A stretch of DNA of 64,000 nucleotides from Saccharicrinis sp050296935 (GCA_050296935.1 JBNKRV010000031.1:1-64000); one strand, 5' to 3'. Counted from the first letter of the stretch, positions 38,241 to 48,254 are shown. Notes: a model not told the origin generated them from the sequence alone. Made by a program: numbers and translations.

Positions 38241-38660
38241 TTAGCAAGCCCATTCCATAACATATTTCCAGGCATCTATTAACGCCAGAATGGTAAATAG
38301 GGATATTAAAAACCAAAAAATCCACTGAAATAGTTTTCCAATAGCACCTTTAATGGAAGAAGTTAGGGCAATTATTAGCTGCGTGAGACCAAAAAAGAAG
38401 TAATTTGCAGCAATAAAACCCAATACTAGTAACGGTTCAAAAGAGCATCCACTTCCCCGGACTCCAATCATAATCAGGATAAAACTGGAAAGTACCTGAA
38501 ATACCGACATATAATGAAACAAGCTTTGAAAAGTAGCTTTAACTACCTCATCCATCTGAGTATTTTTCAGAGGCTTATAGTAAAGCTTTCGTCCCATTGT
38601 AAAATGTCCGATTGTAGCAAATGCTGCTAGTATACCTGCAACTAAAGAGAATGTATTCAT
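38241..38660 (-). CDS. Small four-helix membrane protein, unknown function
   Basis: 139 residues with hydrophobic segments at about 3-20, 49-66, 73-98 and 105-130. A conserved-looking cytoplasmic loop holds GRKLYYKPLKNTQMDEVVKATFQSLFHY (parts: GRKLYYKPL, VVKATFQSLFHY). No family recognised. It is transcribed away from the AspT-like gene and ends in front of a truncated repeat. Confidence 0.6.
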   Translation of the reverse strand: MNTFSLVAGILAAFATIGHFTMGRKLYYKPLKNTQMDEVVKATFQSLFHYMSVFQVLSSFILIMIGVRGSGCSFEPLLVLGFIAANYFFFGLTQLIIALTSSIKGAIGKLFQWIFWFLISLFTILALIDAWKYVMEWAC

Positions 38661-38780
38661 GGTATTTCGTATTAAAAACAGAGTTAAAAGTAGAGCTTTT
38701 TTGTCGGAAAATTCCCATTTCGTTAATAATAATTAACACAAGAAAAGCAGGTCTTTTAAGACTAGAACGCTTATTAGTAC

Positions 38781-38788
38781 TATCTTTG
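38781..38788 (+). promoter_or_regulatory. -7 promoter element for the AspT-like transporter
   Basis: TATCTTTG matches TAnnTTTG, 20 bases before the start codon at 38809, giving a very short leader. A weak TTTT-rich -33 region lies about 20 bases further upstream. Confidence 0.6.
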
Positions 38789-38808
38789 CGTGCCTAATTT
38801 TACACATT

Positions 38809-40401
38809 ATGGACTTTTTACAACACGGTTACTTCGCATTATTTGTAATAATATGCCTGGGGTATATTATTGGAAATGCAAAAATAAAAGGTATTTCATT
38901 AGACATCTCCGCTATCATTTTTGTGGCCCTGGTTTTTGGGCATTACGGAGTAGTAATGCCTTCTATTATCGAAAAAATTGGTCTGATTCTATTTGTTTAC
39001 ACCATAGGTATACAGGCCGGACCCGGATTTTTTGATTCCTTTAAAAAACAAGGCAGAACATTAGTAATGATGGCCACAGTAGTTATCATATCTGCATCAT
39101 TGCTTACTTTTGCAGCAATCAAATTATTTAACATTGATGTTCCTGTAGCTATCGGTTTGTTAACCGGTGCTTTAACAAGTACACCCGGTTTGGCTGCTGC
39201 CATCGAAAGCACAGGATCAACAGGTGTTTCCATTGGCTATGGTATTGCTTATCCATTTGGGGTAATTGGCGTTATCTTATTTGTTCGTTTATATCCTAAA
39301 ATTACCCGGATTAATCTGAAAAAGGCAGAAAAAGACTACGAAGAAACTACGGTAGAGAGCTTCCCTGATATTTTGTTTAAACATTTTATTGTTGAAAATG
39401 AAAATGTTGCAGGTAAAACCATTGGTCAGCTACGCGTAAGAACAATGACTCAGGGTGTTATCAGCAGGGTTATGTCAAAAGGGGAACCACAGGTTCCGGA
39501 CTCAAAGGTAGTTTTAAACAATGGCGATATTATTAAAGCCGTTGGTACAGAAGAAGCCCTGAAAAAGGTGGAGCTTTTAATTGGTAGAGAAACCAAACAA
39601 GAGATTCCATTGAAAGAAGGCTACGAGATTCAATCTATTTTAGTGTCGAATACCGAAGTGGTGAATAAAACCATTCGTGAGATCAACCAATGGACATCAA
39701 CTTATCATGTGACCATCACACGCGTTCGTCGTTCCGGTATTGATATTACACCTACTCCAAGCCTTAAATTACAAATGGGTGATAAAATTAAGGTTTCTTG
39801 TAGTCGCGACCATATGCAAATGGTAACCAAAATATTTGGTGGTAACAGTAAAAAATTGTCAGATACTGATTTCTTCCCCATCGCTGCCGGAATTGTACTT
39901 GGATTTTTCGTGGGTAAATTCTCGTTGAATTTTGGTAATTCGTTTACCTTTTCATTAGGGCTAACCGGTGGTGTTTTAACAGTAGCGATGATTTTAAGTC
40001 GTATTGGTAAAACCGGTTCTATTATCTGGTCTATGTCTGGTGGTGCTAACCAACTTTTACGTACACTGGGATTAATGTTCTTTTTAGCAGGAGTGGGAAC
40101 CAAAGCCGGTGCACAGATCGTTGAAACCTATAATCAATACGGATTTAACCTGTTTTTAATTGGTGGTGCGATTACTTTATTTCCAATGATATTTGGTGCT
40201 CTGGTAGCACGTTTCGTGTTTAACGTAAACGTTTTATCTATGCTTGGAGCACTAACCGGTTCCATGACGAGTACACCAGGATTAGCTGCTGTTGATCCCA
40301 TGACTGAAACAAATGCTCCTTCTATTGCCTATGCAACTGTATATCCTGTTGCCATGGTATTACTGATTATTTGTGTGCAGATACTTGCTTCTTTAGGTTG
40401 A
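38809..40401 (+). CDS. AspT/YidE-family transporter with two TrkA-C domains
   Basis: A 530-residue inner-membrane transporter. Two homologous membrane halves of about five or six helices each carry the same motif, GALTSTPGLAAA in the first and GSMTSTPGLAAV in the second, as in the aspartate:alanine exchanger family. Between them two TrkA-C-type ligand-binding domains lie at about residues 190-270 and 275-355 (LNNGDIIKAVGTEEAL; LQMGDKIKVSCSRDHM). The substrate is unknown; YbjL/YidE relatives are uncharacterised. Single-gene unit with its own promoter and a strong shared terminator. Confidence 0.88.
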   Translation: MDFLQHGYFALFVIICLGYIIGNAKIKGISLDISAIIFVALVFGHYGVVMPSIIEKIGLILFVYTIGIQAGPGFFDSFKKQGRTLVMMATVVIISASLLTFAAIKLFNIDVPVAIGLLTGALTSTPGLAAAIESTGSTGVSIGYGIAYPFGVIGVILFVRLYPKITRINLKKAEKDYEETTVESFPDILFKHFIVENENVAGKTIGQLRVRTMTQGVISRVMSKGEPQVPDSKVVLNNGDIIKAVGTEEALKKVELLIGRETKQEIPLKEGYEIQSILVSNTEVVNKTIREINQWTSTYHVTITRVRRSGIDITPTPSLKLQMGDKIKVSCSRDHMQMVTKIFGGNSKKLSDTDFFPIAAGIVLGFFVGKFSLNFGNSFTFSLGLTGGVLTVAMILSRIGKTGSIIWSMSGGANQLLRTLGLMFFLAGVGTKAGAQIVETYNQYGFNLFLIGGAITLFPMIFGALVARFVFNVNVLSMLGALTGSMTSTPGLAAVDPMTETNAPSIAYATVYPVAMVLLIICVQILASLG

Positions 40402-40432
40402 TTTAACTGCTTTACAGAAACAATATAACAAC

Positions 40433-40465
40433 AAAAAATCCCCATTTGCAAATGGGGATTTTTTT
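40433..40465. terminator. Strong bidirectional rho-independent terminator
   Basis: A 16-base perfect palindromic stem of AAAAAATCCCCATTTG with its inverse, flanked by T-runs on both strands. It closes the AspT-like gene (plus) and the M16 peptidase gene (minus), which converge. Confidence 0.92.
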
Positions 40466-40516
40466 ATTTTGAACCAGTCACTGATTCTGTTTTCAGATTT
40501 ATTTTTAGCTTAAATC

Positions 40517-43330
40517 TTATTCGGCTGGTTCAGTTTCCGGTTTCATTATCACCTCAACAGAATCATATTTCTTAAAAACTCTTTTGGCAAACTTTTGGAT
40601 TGATTTAGCATCAATATCTTTAATGATTTGATTATACTCCTCGGTATTAGCTATAGGCTCTTTATTAATAAGAGAACCTTCAATTACGCTTAACCAAAAA
40701 CTATTCTGATCTTCAGCCTCTGCCCGGCGCTTCATAAAATTCTCCTTAATTTCATTTAAATCATCTACTTCAATACCATTTTTCACCAAATTATTAATCT
40801 CTGTCTTTACAATCTCAAACAGCTTGGCCTGCTTCTCCGGATCGCAATCAAAGCTTATACTCAAAGTAATATGCTCATAGGCTCTTTTACTAATGGAAGG
40901 CTGTACACTAACACCATAACTTCCACCCTCTTCTTCACGAATGGTTTCCATATATCGCTTATTTAGCAGATCTGCCAATACACGTGTGTATATTCTTGTT
41001 TTAAGATTATACGCTGCATCCTTATAAATAGAATAATAAACGGTTGACTTTGGCACTTCCATTTCTCTTTCAAATGATCTGCTAACAGATCCTTTTGCCG
41101 GTTTCATCTGATGATCCATCCATGTTTCTGTTCGCTCACTGGCATTCAGGTTACCAATGTATTTTTGAATCAAAGGAAGATCTCTTTCGATATCAACATT
41201 TCCTACAAAAATAAAAGTAAAGTCACTGGCATCCTGAAAACGATCTTTATAAACCTCCACTTCTTTGTCATAGTCGATGTTATTTACAAAATCCTCGTTA
41301 AACATGAGCTGACGAGGGTGATAGTTGCTGGAAACCTGACTGATAGTATCCTGGAGCGCCTGACTATTATCCGATTTAATATGAATCAATTGATTTCTCA
41401 TCATACCCATTTGGGTTTCAAAGGACTCTTTATCAAAACGAGGATGCTCAAACTGCAGATACAACAACTGAAGCATGGTTTCAAAATCTTTAGGAGAAGC
41501 AGAACCACTGAATCCTTCAGTAAACTCACCTAAGGAAGGACTAACACCCGCAATTTTACCCGAAAGTTTTTTCTTTAACTGCACGGCATCAAAATTGCCT
41601 GCACCAGACATTCGTGCCAGAGTGGTAGCCAGATTTCCTGATTCAAGATTCTCACGACTTACCAATGACAATCCGCCCAAACTATAAGCTTTTAACAGTA
41701 TTTCATCCTTGCTTAGTTCTGTAGGCATTAAAACTACTTTGGCGCCATTTTCAAGCACATACATGGTCGCATCCACTCCAGCTACTTCCTTAGTTGAAAC
41801 CACACTTTTCTCCGACAGCTCCTCAGAAACCAAAGGACTATCATCGGCATCATCTTCATAAGCTTCAATATCGGATTGCATTACTTTAGTTACCACAGTC
41901 ATCAGCTCTTCTTTAGATGGATAATTGATCTCCTCCTTATCCGGACCCGATATTGACAATATGCTGTTGTTTAAATCCTGAAATGAGGACAATTGTTGAT
42001 GTATTTCATCCAGAGATATTGAAGGGATTGTTTTCTTAGCAAACGCCAATTCCCAATCAATTGATGGTAATGGACTGGCTTCAAGAAAATAATCTCCCAA
42101 TTGTTTGGCCCAGGTATCATTGGTTATTTTATCACGATCTTCGTAATACGATTCATAACTGCGAAAAAAGGATGATTGAGTCCGCTTCAACTCCGAGGCT
42201 GTAAATCCATATCTTCGTACCCTCTCCAATTCTGTGATTATAAGCGAGAAAGCCTCCTGCTCCAGATCCTCTTTAGGAGTTACACTTAAATAGGCTGCAT
42301 CTTTGGTTCGTGCCAACGAAAAGAACCCAACTCCCATATTGATTGCAGGACAATCCGGTTTACGTACCAACTCATTCAATCGATTATTCAGCATGGAACG
42401 AAACATATTCTGAATCATCTGAGTTCTCAAATATGCTATATCCTTTATTTCTACCGGATCTTTTCTGAAAATCCATCCGATGGAAACATTCTGAGCTTCA
42501 TTATCCTTAGCCAAAACATATTGCATTTCCTTTGAATCGTCGATAGTATAATACACTCTCTCAGCAGGATTTTCCTTAGCCGGGATGGTGGAAAAAAGAT
42601 CCTTCACCTTTTTTTCAACCTTATCAACATCAATATCTCCAACCACTACCACAGCCTGCAAGCCCGGGCGATACCATTTCGCATAATAATTCCTGAGCTC
42701 GTCATACTTAAAATTATTAATAACATCCAATGAACCGATAACATCACGCTCAGCATACTTTGAAAAATTATACAGATAAGGCCTGCTTTGATTCAATAAT
42801 CTAAAACGTGAGTTTCTTCTGGTTCGCCACTCTTCTCTAATAACGCCTCTCTCATTATCTATCTCTTCATCTTCCAGCAATAAACCTCCAGACCAATCAT
42901 GTAAAACCAACAATGCAGAGTCCATTAAATTTTCGTTAGCTGTTGGAACTGCACTAATATTATAAACCGTCTGATCCGGTAATGTGTAGGCATTGATCTC
43001 CCTGCCAAATTGAATTCCATTTTTTTCCAGATAGTTCAACATATTTTTCCCTGGAAAATGCTCTAACCCATTAAAAGCCATATGCTCCAGGAAGTGAGCC
43101 AATCCATTCTGAGAATCTTTCTCCAGAATAGCTCCAACATTTTGCACAAAGTACAAACTCATCCGCTCTTTAGGCTCCTCATTGTGCATGATATAGTAAT
43201 TCATCCCATTGGATAAAGTTCCATGCTTCACTTTATTTGAAAGAGGAATGGTTGTTTTATACTGTGCTGTTGCAGATAATGATATTAGCTGAATAAGAAT
43301 CAGACTAATCAATGTAATTCTATTTCTCAT
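40517..43330 (-). CDS. M16-family zinc metallopeptidase, two-module
   Basis: A 937-residue secreted or periplasmic peptidase with a signal peptide (residues ~1-22, SATAQ). The inverted zinc motif HFLEH is at 79-83 and the distal Glu lies about 75 residues later in the DNERGVIREEW stretch. Two pitrilysin modules can be followed: the active one in the first half and an inactive one from about 520 (VLENGAKVVLMPT, FVGNVD) lacking HxxEH. The RVLADLLNKRYM...EEGGSYGVSV region near the end supplies the conserved Arg/Tyr substrate site. Length matches the Bacteroidota single-chain type. It may clean up small peptides; substrate unknown. Confidence 0.92.
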   Translation of the reverse strand: MRNRITLISLILIQLISLSATAQYKTTIPLSNKVKHGTLSNGMNYYIMHNEEPKERMSLYFVQNVGAILEKDSQNGLAHFLEHMAFNGLEHFPGKNMLNYLEKNGIQFGREINAYTLPDQTVYNISAVPTANENLMDSALLVLHDWSGGLLLEDEEIDNERGVIREEWRTRRNSRFRLLNQSRPYLYNFSKYAERDVIGSLDVINNFKYDELRNYYAKWYRPGLQAVVVVGDIDVDKVEKKVKDLFSTIPAKENPAERVYYTIDDSKEMQYVLAKDNEAQNVSIGWIFRKDPVEIKDIAYLRTQMIQNMFRSMLNNRLNELVRKPDCPAINMGVGFFSLARTKDAAYLSVTPKEDLEQEAFSLIITELERVRRYGFTASELKRTQSSFFRSYESYYEDRDKITNDTWAKQLGDYFLEASPLPSIDWELAFAKKTIPSISLDEIHQQLSSFQDLNNSILSISGPDKEEINYPSKEELMTVVTKVMQSDIEAYEDDADDSPLVSEELSEKSVVSTKEVAGVDATMYVLENGAKVVLMPTELSKDEILLKAYSLGGLSLVSRENLESGNLATTLARMSGAGNFDAVQLKKKLSGKIAGVSPSLGEFTEGFSGSASPKDFETMLQLLYLQFEHPRFDKESFETQMGMMRNQLIHIKSDNSQALQDTISQVSSNYHPRQLMFNEDFVNNIDYDKEVEVYKDRFQDASDFTFIFVGNVDIERDLPLIQKYIGNLNASERTETWMDHQMKPAKGSVSRSFEREMEVPKSTVYYSIYKDAAYNLKTRIYTRVLADLLNKRYMETIREEEGGSYGVSVQPSISKRAYEHITLSISFDCDPEKQAKLFEIVKTEINNLVKNGIEVDDLNEIKENFMKRRAEAEDQNSFWLSVIEGSLINKEPIANTEEYNQIIKDIDAKSIQKFAKRVFKKYDSVEVIMKPETEPAE

Positions 43331-43452
43331 GTATTTATTAATTAACAGACATAGTTTTCAAGACGGATGAACACTGAAACACAAAGTCAAAGAGCATTCA
43401 ATTATACTTATGCACATGAGTATTCATCAACTGAATATGTCAGAATTTATTT

Positions 43453-45573
43453 CTATTTATTATAAAATTTTTCTTTCCCTTTGTCCAGAAAGTCGACAAA
43501 ATCATTCACATCCAAATCATAAGCCCTGGGTGTTACTAAATCGTTACCATCCGTATCCAACAAACAATAATAAGGCTGTGCATTTACCCGATAACGTGTG
43601 ATTTGAAAATCAGCATTTTTCTTTCCCAAAGTCTTTTTCACTTTACCATCCGACTCAGACACCACCCATTCCTCTTCAGGTAGCTGGGCTTTGTCGTCAA
43701 CATATAATGCAATAATCACATAATCCTCTCTTAATCGTTTAAGAACAGCAGGATCTGACCACACATTAGCCTCCATCTCTCTACAATTCACACAGCCATG
43801 TCCGGTAAAATCAATAAATACCGGCTTATTCAATTTTTTAGCTGCAGCCAGACCTTCTTCATAATCGAAATAACCATTCAAACCATGCGGCAGATCCAGA
43901 AAGTCTCCATATTTAGCTTCGTGCTTGTCAATACTTTCGGAGTTTAACACTGATGCATTCTCTCTTACTATCTTTCCAATATCAAAATCCTGTGAGGTTT
44001 GAGGTGGCAGGTAGCCCGAAAGCGCTTTTAAAGGCGCACCAAATAATCCTGGAATCATATATACCACAAAAGAAAAAGTCAGAATGGCCAGACCTAATCT
44101 GGGAACACTTATGTATGCCATGTCACTATCGTGAGAAAATTTTAACTTACCCAGCAAGTAAAATCCCATCAATGTAAATGTAACAACCCAAATAGCCAGA
44201 TATATTTCACGATCTAATATTCCCCAATGGTATGTTTGATCAGCAATACTTAAGAATTTTAAACCCAGAGCCACTTCAATAAACCCTAAAATAACTTTAA
44301 CAGAATTCAACCAACCTCCTGATTTAGGTAGGTTGTTTAACCAGGAAGGAAATATGGCAAATAAAGTAAATGGTAGTGCAAAGGCAATGGAAAAACCCAA
44401 CATACCTACAATAGGCATTAAAATTTCACCACCTGCGGATGCTACCAAAATAGCACCCACAATGGGTCCGGTGCACGAAAAAGAAACTAAAACCAGTGTG
44501 AAGGCCATAAAAAATGCCCCCATTAAGCCTCCTTTATCTTCATTCGACACACTCTTGTTTACCAACCAGTTAGGCATGGTTATCTCAAACATTCCAAAAA
44601 ATGAAGCTGCAAAAACCATAAATATTAAAAAGAAAAATATATTAGGTAACCAGTGGGTACTTAAAAAATTGGCAAAGTTAGCTCCCAGGGTAACAGCTAC
44701 AACAGTTCCAATGAGAGTATAAATGGCAATAATAGAGAATCCATAAAACAAGGCTTTCATTTTTGCTTTGGCCTTATTCTCGTCGCTGTGCATAAAGAAA
44801 CTCACAGTCATGGGTATCATTGGAAAAACACAAGGGGTAAATATAGCTGCCAATCCTCCTAAAAAAGCCAGAATAAATATACTATAAAGTGATCCTTCGT
44901 TACTCCCCTTGGCCGTTTTAACGTCAGAATTTGCCAAAACCCCTCCCTTTAATTCTTCATCTTTCTCATGATTTTCTGCAACAACCTTCGCTTCCTTTAG
45001 TTTCATCTTCTCAGGTGCTGCATTGCTTAACTCACTTTTATCGGTAGCTACCTCTTCTTTTTTATTTACAGCCTCAGGCTTAACTGATTCTTTCTTTTCA
45101 AGAGCGGCAACGGAAAGACTAAATTCATCATCCCCCAACACACACATACCGGTTTCATTCGAACAGGTTTGAAACTCATATTCTCCTGATATAGTGACCG
45201 GTAAGGATTTTACTTTTATAGTTTGTCGAAGCTCTGCAGTCTTCTCAAAGTAGCTCACTTCTCCATCCCAAATCTCATCAAAATGTTTGTGAGAATTGAT
45301 TGGTCTGGTTTTTCCAACCAACTCATAACTGGCATCCTCGTTAAAAGTAAACGATATTAAAATCGGACCTAAATCCGGATCAAAATCGTTGGAATACATA
45401 TACCAACCATCATCTATAGTTGCCTTAAATACAATCTCTAACTCATCTCCAATTGAAGCTTTTGTTTTAGTGAGACTTACATCCCATTGCGCAGGTTGCA
45501 TAATTTGTCCGAAAGCAAATCCCTTCAATAAAAATAACAGCAGAAATGCTGATATGACTATTTTGTGTTTCAT
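43453..45573 (-). CDS. dsbD: Thiol:disulfide interchange protein DsbD
   Basis: A 706-residue membrane protein that carries reducing power from cytoplasmic thioredoxin to the periplasm. It has a signal peptide (to about residue 22), an N-terminal periplasmic domain with the Cys pair of TCSNETGMC, an acidic linker rich in Lys and Glu, about eight membrane helices with the redox cysteines in FTPCVFPMIP and SFSCTGPIVG, and a C-terminal thioredoxin domain with CVNC at 594-597. All six redox cysteines are present. Length exceeds E. coli DsbD because of the linker. It is probably monocistronic; about 120 bases separate it from the M16 gene. Confidence 0.93.
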   Translation of the reverse strand: MKHKIVISAFLLLFLLKGFAFGQIMQPAQWDVSLTKTKASIGDELEIVFKATIDDGWYMYSNDFDPDLGPILISFTFNEDASYELVGKTRPINSHKHFDEIWDGEVSYFEKTAELRQTIKVKSLPVTISGEYEFQTCSNETGMCVLGDDEFSLSVAALEKKESVKPEAVNKKEEVATDKSELSNAAPEKMKLKEAKVVAENHEKDEELKGGVLANSDVKTAKGSNEGSLYSIFILAFLGGLAAIFTPCVFPMIPMTVSFFMHSDENKAKAKMKALFYGFSIIAIYTLIGTVVAVTLGANFANFLSTHWLPNIFFFLIFMVFAASFFGMFEITMPNWLVNKSVSNEDKGGLMGAFFMAFTLVLVSFSCTGPIVGAILVASAGGEILMPIVGMLGFSIAFALPFTLFAIFPSWLNNLPKSGGWLNSVKVILGFIEVALGLKFLSIADQTYHWGILDREIYLAIWVVTFTLMGFYLLGKLKFSHDSDMAYISVPRLGLAILTFSFVVYMIPGLFGAPLKALSGYLPPQTSQDFDIGKIVRENASVLNSESIDKHEAKYGDFLDLPHGLNGYFDYEEGLAAAKKLNKPVFIDFTGHGCVNCREMEANVWSDPAVLKRLREDYVIIALYVDDKAQLPEEEWVVSESDGKVKKTLGKKNADFQITRYRVNAQPYYCLLDTDGNDLVTPRAYDLDVNDFVDFLDKGKEKFYNK

Positions 45574-46263
45574 TATAAAAATAATTTACGCCGTTTGAGT
45601 TGAAATAGTGAGTTTAACTACCCAGGAATACTATTTACAACTAATTTATATCAATATATATTTACTCTGTACTAAATTCTGTACTAAATAAGACTGTTTT
45701 ATTTTGAATTAGGATGACATTAATCACAATGAAATTAGAAAATGAGCTTTTCCCATTGTCATATTCTTAATAAAACACCACAGCCCGTCATATGTTTTAC
45801 ATAAAAACTAAATCTTAATTTTCTGCACCAAAATAGTAGAATTTAAAACAATTCCTTACAAATTGAATTACGAATTAATAAAACAAATATCAGAATAAGA
45901 GTTAACAATAGGTTAATGTTTATATTTTTTAAGATAAGCAGTTTTACTTTCTATCATACATTTTCGGAATCAGCTCATAATATTGGGGTAGAAGAGGAAA
46001 TTATGTAATTAGTTTTCATCCTAAAAATCATAATATGAAGGAGATATAAATGATGCTATTTAAGGAACGGTTCTGATTTACAGCTTGTCAATAGAGAACC
46101 GTTCCGGGTTGGCTAGTGGAAAAAAGTTTTTCAGTGATTTTCAGGCTTAGTGAACTTTCGCATTTGGCTGGATTACTAACGCGGATTCGAATATTAGTCA
46201 TCCTTATTTATACCCTACTTACAAAGAAGAATATTAAAATATCTATGAATACAAGAAGCCTTT
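45574..46263. other. Gene-free stretch with a short ORF behind a strong Shine-Dalgarno and an inverted repeat
   Basis: No recognisable gene. At 46038-46043 AAGGAG is followed after six bases by an ATG (46050) opening an eight-codon frame ending in TGA at 46074-46076. A perfect 11-base inverted repeat GGAACGGTTCT/AGAACCGTTCC lies at 46064-46074 and 46095-46105, overlapping the end of the mini-frame. Such a layout could be a leader-peptide device or a relic. No gene follows on the plus strand, so a relic is more likely. Confidence 0.35.
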
Positions 46264-46295
46264 ATAAAAAAAGCCCCACTGGAACAGTGGGGCTT
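46264..46295 (-). terminator. Rho-independent terminator of the cold shock gene
   Basis: A 10-base GC-rich stem AAGCCCCACT/AGTGGGGCTT (46271-46280, 46286-46295), loop GTTCC, followed on the minus strand by seven T. Confidence 0.9.
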
Positions 46296-46324
46296 GGACT
46301 TTGCGTAATTATATTGATATATTG

Positions 46325-46516
46325 TTATGCCAATTTAACATTTACCGCATTTAATCCTTTTTTACCTTCTTTTAATTCAAAGGTAACTTCGTCGTCTTCT
46401 TTGATTTCATCAATTAGACCTGTTACGTGCACGAAATACTCGTTGTCTGATTCGTTGTCTTTAATGAATCCAAAACCTTTAGATTCATTGAAAAATTTAA
46501 CTTTTCCTTCTTTCAT
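46325..46516 (-). CDS. Cold shock domain protein
   Basis: A 63-residue single cold-shock domain that binds single-stranded RNA/DNA. RNP1 KGFGFI is at 13-18 and RNP2 YFVHV at 27-31; the ending LKEGKKGLNAVNVK is typical of the family. It is slightly shorter than E. coli CspA (70). It has its own strong promoter at 46544-46573 and a strong terminator, so it is a single-gene unit. Expected role is RNA chaperone, in cold or in normal growth. Confidence 0.93.
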   Translation of the reverse strand: MKEGKVKFFNESKGFGFIKDNESDNEYFVHVTGLIDEIKEDDEVTFELKEGKKGLNAVNVKLA

Positions 46517-46543
46517 AATAAAAATAAATAATAACTAATATTA

Positions 46544-46573
46544 CAAATTTATCATTAAAAGTCGGATATCAAA
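46544..46573 (-). promoter_or_regulatory. Promoter of the cold shock gene with -7 and -33 elements
   Basis: On the minus strand, TTTG (46570-46573) and TAAATTTG (46544-46551) are separated by 18 bases and fit the Bacteroidota -33 (TTTG) and -7 (TAnnTTTG) elements. The -7 box is 27 bases before the ATG at 46516. This is the best-formed promoter in the window. Confidence 0.7.
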
Positions 46574-47385
46574 GGTGAAACAAAAAAAATATCAATTATT
46601 TTTTTGTTCATTCTATGTTAGATTTTATTCTGCTGAAAATCTGAATATTAGAATCTATTTCTTTTTTATTCAAATATCCCGTCAAATGTACTCATCCAAA
46701 TCCTATAACCTGTCTTATAATTTCTTTTCTTAATCAGAAATTCCTTTCTTCTTTTAGCTCTTTTAAACGCCAGAACCATTTCATACAAAAATGTAGATTC
46801 CTCAGTTTTTTTTGTTTTCCAAAACAACTCTCCGGATCAAATTCCAGACAGATATATACCCTTTAGTTATGATTTGAGAGGCGGTTCAGGAGCCGCAAAT
46901 CAAAACAGAATTAACCTTTATGATACATCGGGCCGGAGATAACCAGAGGACTTTGAGTACGTACTTGATGATAATTGTACTGCAGGATAAAAACCAAGTG
47001 GAGATTGAAAGATCCCTTCAAATAGCAATGGGGATACCTGCCTTTTTGTGAGATGAGTATTATTGCTTTAACTGAACGAAAGTACAGTCATGCGTACCTG
47101 AACGATAACGAACGGAGCAACTGTTTTATAGAACAGAATAGATCAGCTTTGAGATAACGATCCAAAATCATGAATTGAATTTTATAATAAATGACATGGA
47201 TAATCCGCTTTAAAAATAACCCCAAACAACCTTTTGGCACTTGGGCACAGTACTTGATCTTATAATATCAGAATTGCAACAATAAATACAGAAAGCCCAA
47301 TTACAAAGGGGTTAGATGATATAATCGATACGACAATTGTGTAGGATGACTTGTAATTATTTACAAAAATGTAGAATTTCTAAAA
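46574..47385. other. Gene-free stretch
   Basis: No supportable gene on either strand. A startless open frame of 53 codons (46781-46939) reads plausibly but is too short to call in AT-rich DNA. Frequent stops elsewhere suggest decayed sequence. It should hold the promoter of the Nif11-like gene at 47398, but no clear box was seen. Confidence 0.4.
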
Positions 47386-47397
47386 AAAGGAGTGCTT

Positions 47398-47643
47398 ATG
47401 TCAATTCAAAATGCAAAAAGATTTATTGAACGTGTTAAAGACGATGTAATTTTCAGAAAACAGATGTACAAGGTAGATGGCATTGATGGTTTCAATCAAT
47501 TTATCCAGAAAAATGACCTTCCTTTTTCGGAAACGGATTTTGAGGAGGCATACAGTATGATGATGTTTAAATGTCAGTTTGCTGAAGAACACGATGAATT
47601 AGAGAATACAGTGAATTTAATTAAACTGGTAGTGATACATTAA
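47398..47643 (+). CDS. Nif11-like small protein
   Basis: An 81-residue protein fitting the Nif11 pattern: MSIQNAKRFIERVKDD at the start, then a short helix and the LPFSETDFEEAY segment. An unusually good ribosome binding site (AAAAGGAG, 47385-47392) lies five bases before the ATG at 47398; an in-frame GTG at 47392 lies inside it and is rejected as start. Nif11 domains serve as leader regions of modified peptides (nitrile-hydratase-leader type) and also occur alone. Here there is no Gly-Gly cleavage motif, no Cys/Ser/Thr-rich core and no modifying enzyme nearby, so a peptide-precursor role is unlikely. Function unknown. Confidence 0.65.
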   Translation: MSIQNAKRFIERVKDDVIFRKQMYKVDGIDGFNQFIQKNDLPFSETDFEEAYSMMMFKCQFAEEHDELENTVNLIKLVVIH

Positions 47644-47730
47644 CTGCTGGTTATATAGGTTAAACCCGAATTATGATTTAGAACATCCGGCAAGAGGCAC
47701 TAACACATAATTCACTAAAATTTATTAGTC

Positions 47731-48045
47731 ATGAGCTTAAATTACAGACCGCTTGGATATGTTATGGAAATATTGGAATCAGTAGGATTACCCGTTTCGT
47801 ATAGTTATGATGATTTGGTTTTTGTTGAAAACAATTCCTTATTGGTGAAATTTAACGATGATAATGAAAAGGAGCTATTCTTGTATTTTAACAAGGATCT
47901 TGATCCTGCAGTAGCTGTTCAACTGGAGTTTACCTTAATGGAAGCTGCTTTAGATAAAGGATTCCAGTTTGTGAATTCAGGTACATACAAAATAAGAGAA
48001 AAGGATAAAACAAAAGAAGAACTTGAACTGGTTTTTCTTAACTAG
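47731..48045 (+). CDS. Small acidic protein, unknown function
   Basis: A 104-residue cytoplasmic protein without signal or membrane segments, Glu/Asp/Leu-rich. It shows alternating strands and helices (LVKFNDDNEKELFLYFN, LEFTLMEAALDKGF), a compact alpha/beta fold by eye. It lies 87 bases after the Nif11-like gene on the same strand and may be co-transcribed. No family recognised. Codon composition and AT content look like neighbours. Confidence 0.6.
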   Translation: MSLNYRPLGYVMEILESVGLPVSYSYDDLVFVENNSLLVKFNDDNEKELFLYFNKDLDPAVAVQLEFTLMEAALDKGFQFVNSGTYKIREKDKTKEELELVFLN

Positions 48046-48080
48046 TTGTCTTATTATGGAGTCAGTTAATTAGTTGTTAG

Positions 48081-48222
48081 TCTTTGTCTATAAAGTCAAC
48101 TACTTCGTTATACTCGCTATAAAAACAGTCATTTACGAAAAGTAAACTCCTTGATTTTTATGACATCACAAGCCTCGCATTTGAACTTTATATTTCAAAC
48201 TCTTACTTAATGTACGGACAAT
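48081..48222 (+). repeat. MITE-like element, family 2, diverged copy
   Basis: It begins with GTCTATAAAGTC (48086-48097), followed by AACTAC as in copy 1, and ends with a diverged inverted version (GAACTTTATATTTCAAAC then GGAC at 48216-48219). The centre is unlike the other copies. No coding. Confidence 0.55.
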
Positions 48223-48254
48223 ATTTAACTATTAGCAGAGATGCTAATAGCTAT

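Noticed and set aside
46781..46939. Startless 53-codon frame that reads plausibly
   Set aside because: Too short and without a start, ribosome binding site or recognisable family; such a length occurs by chance in AT-rich DNA.
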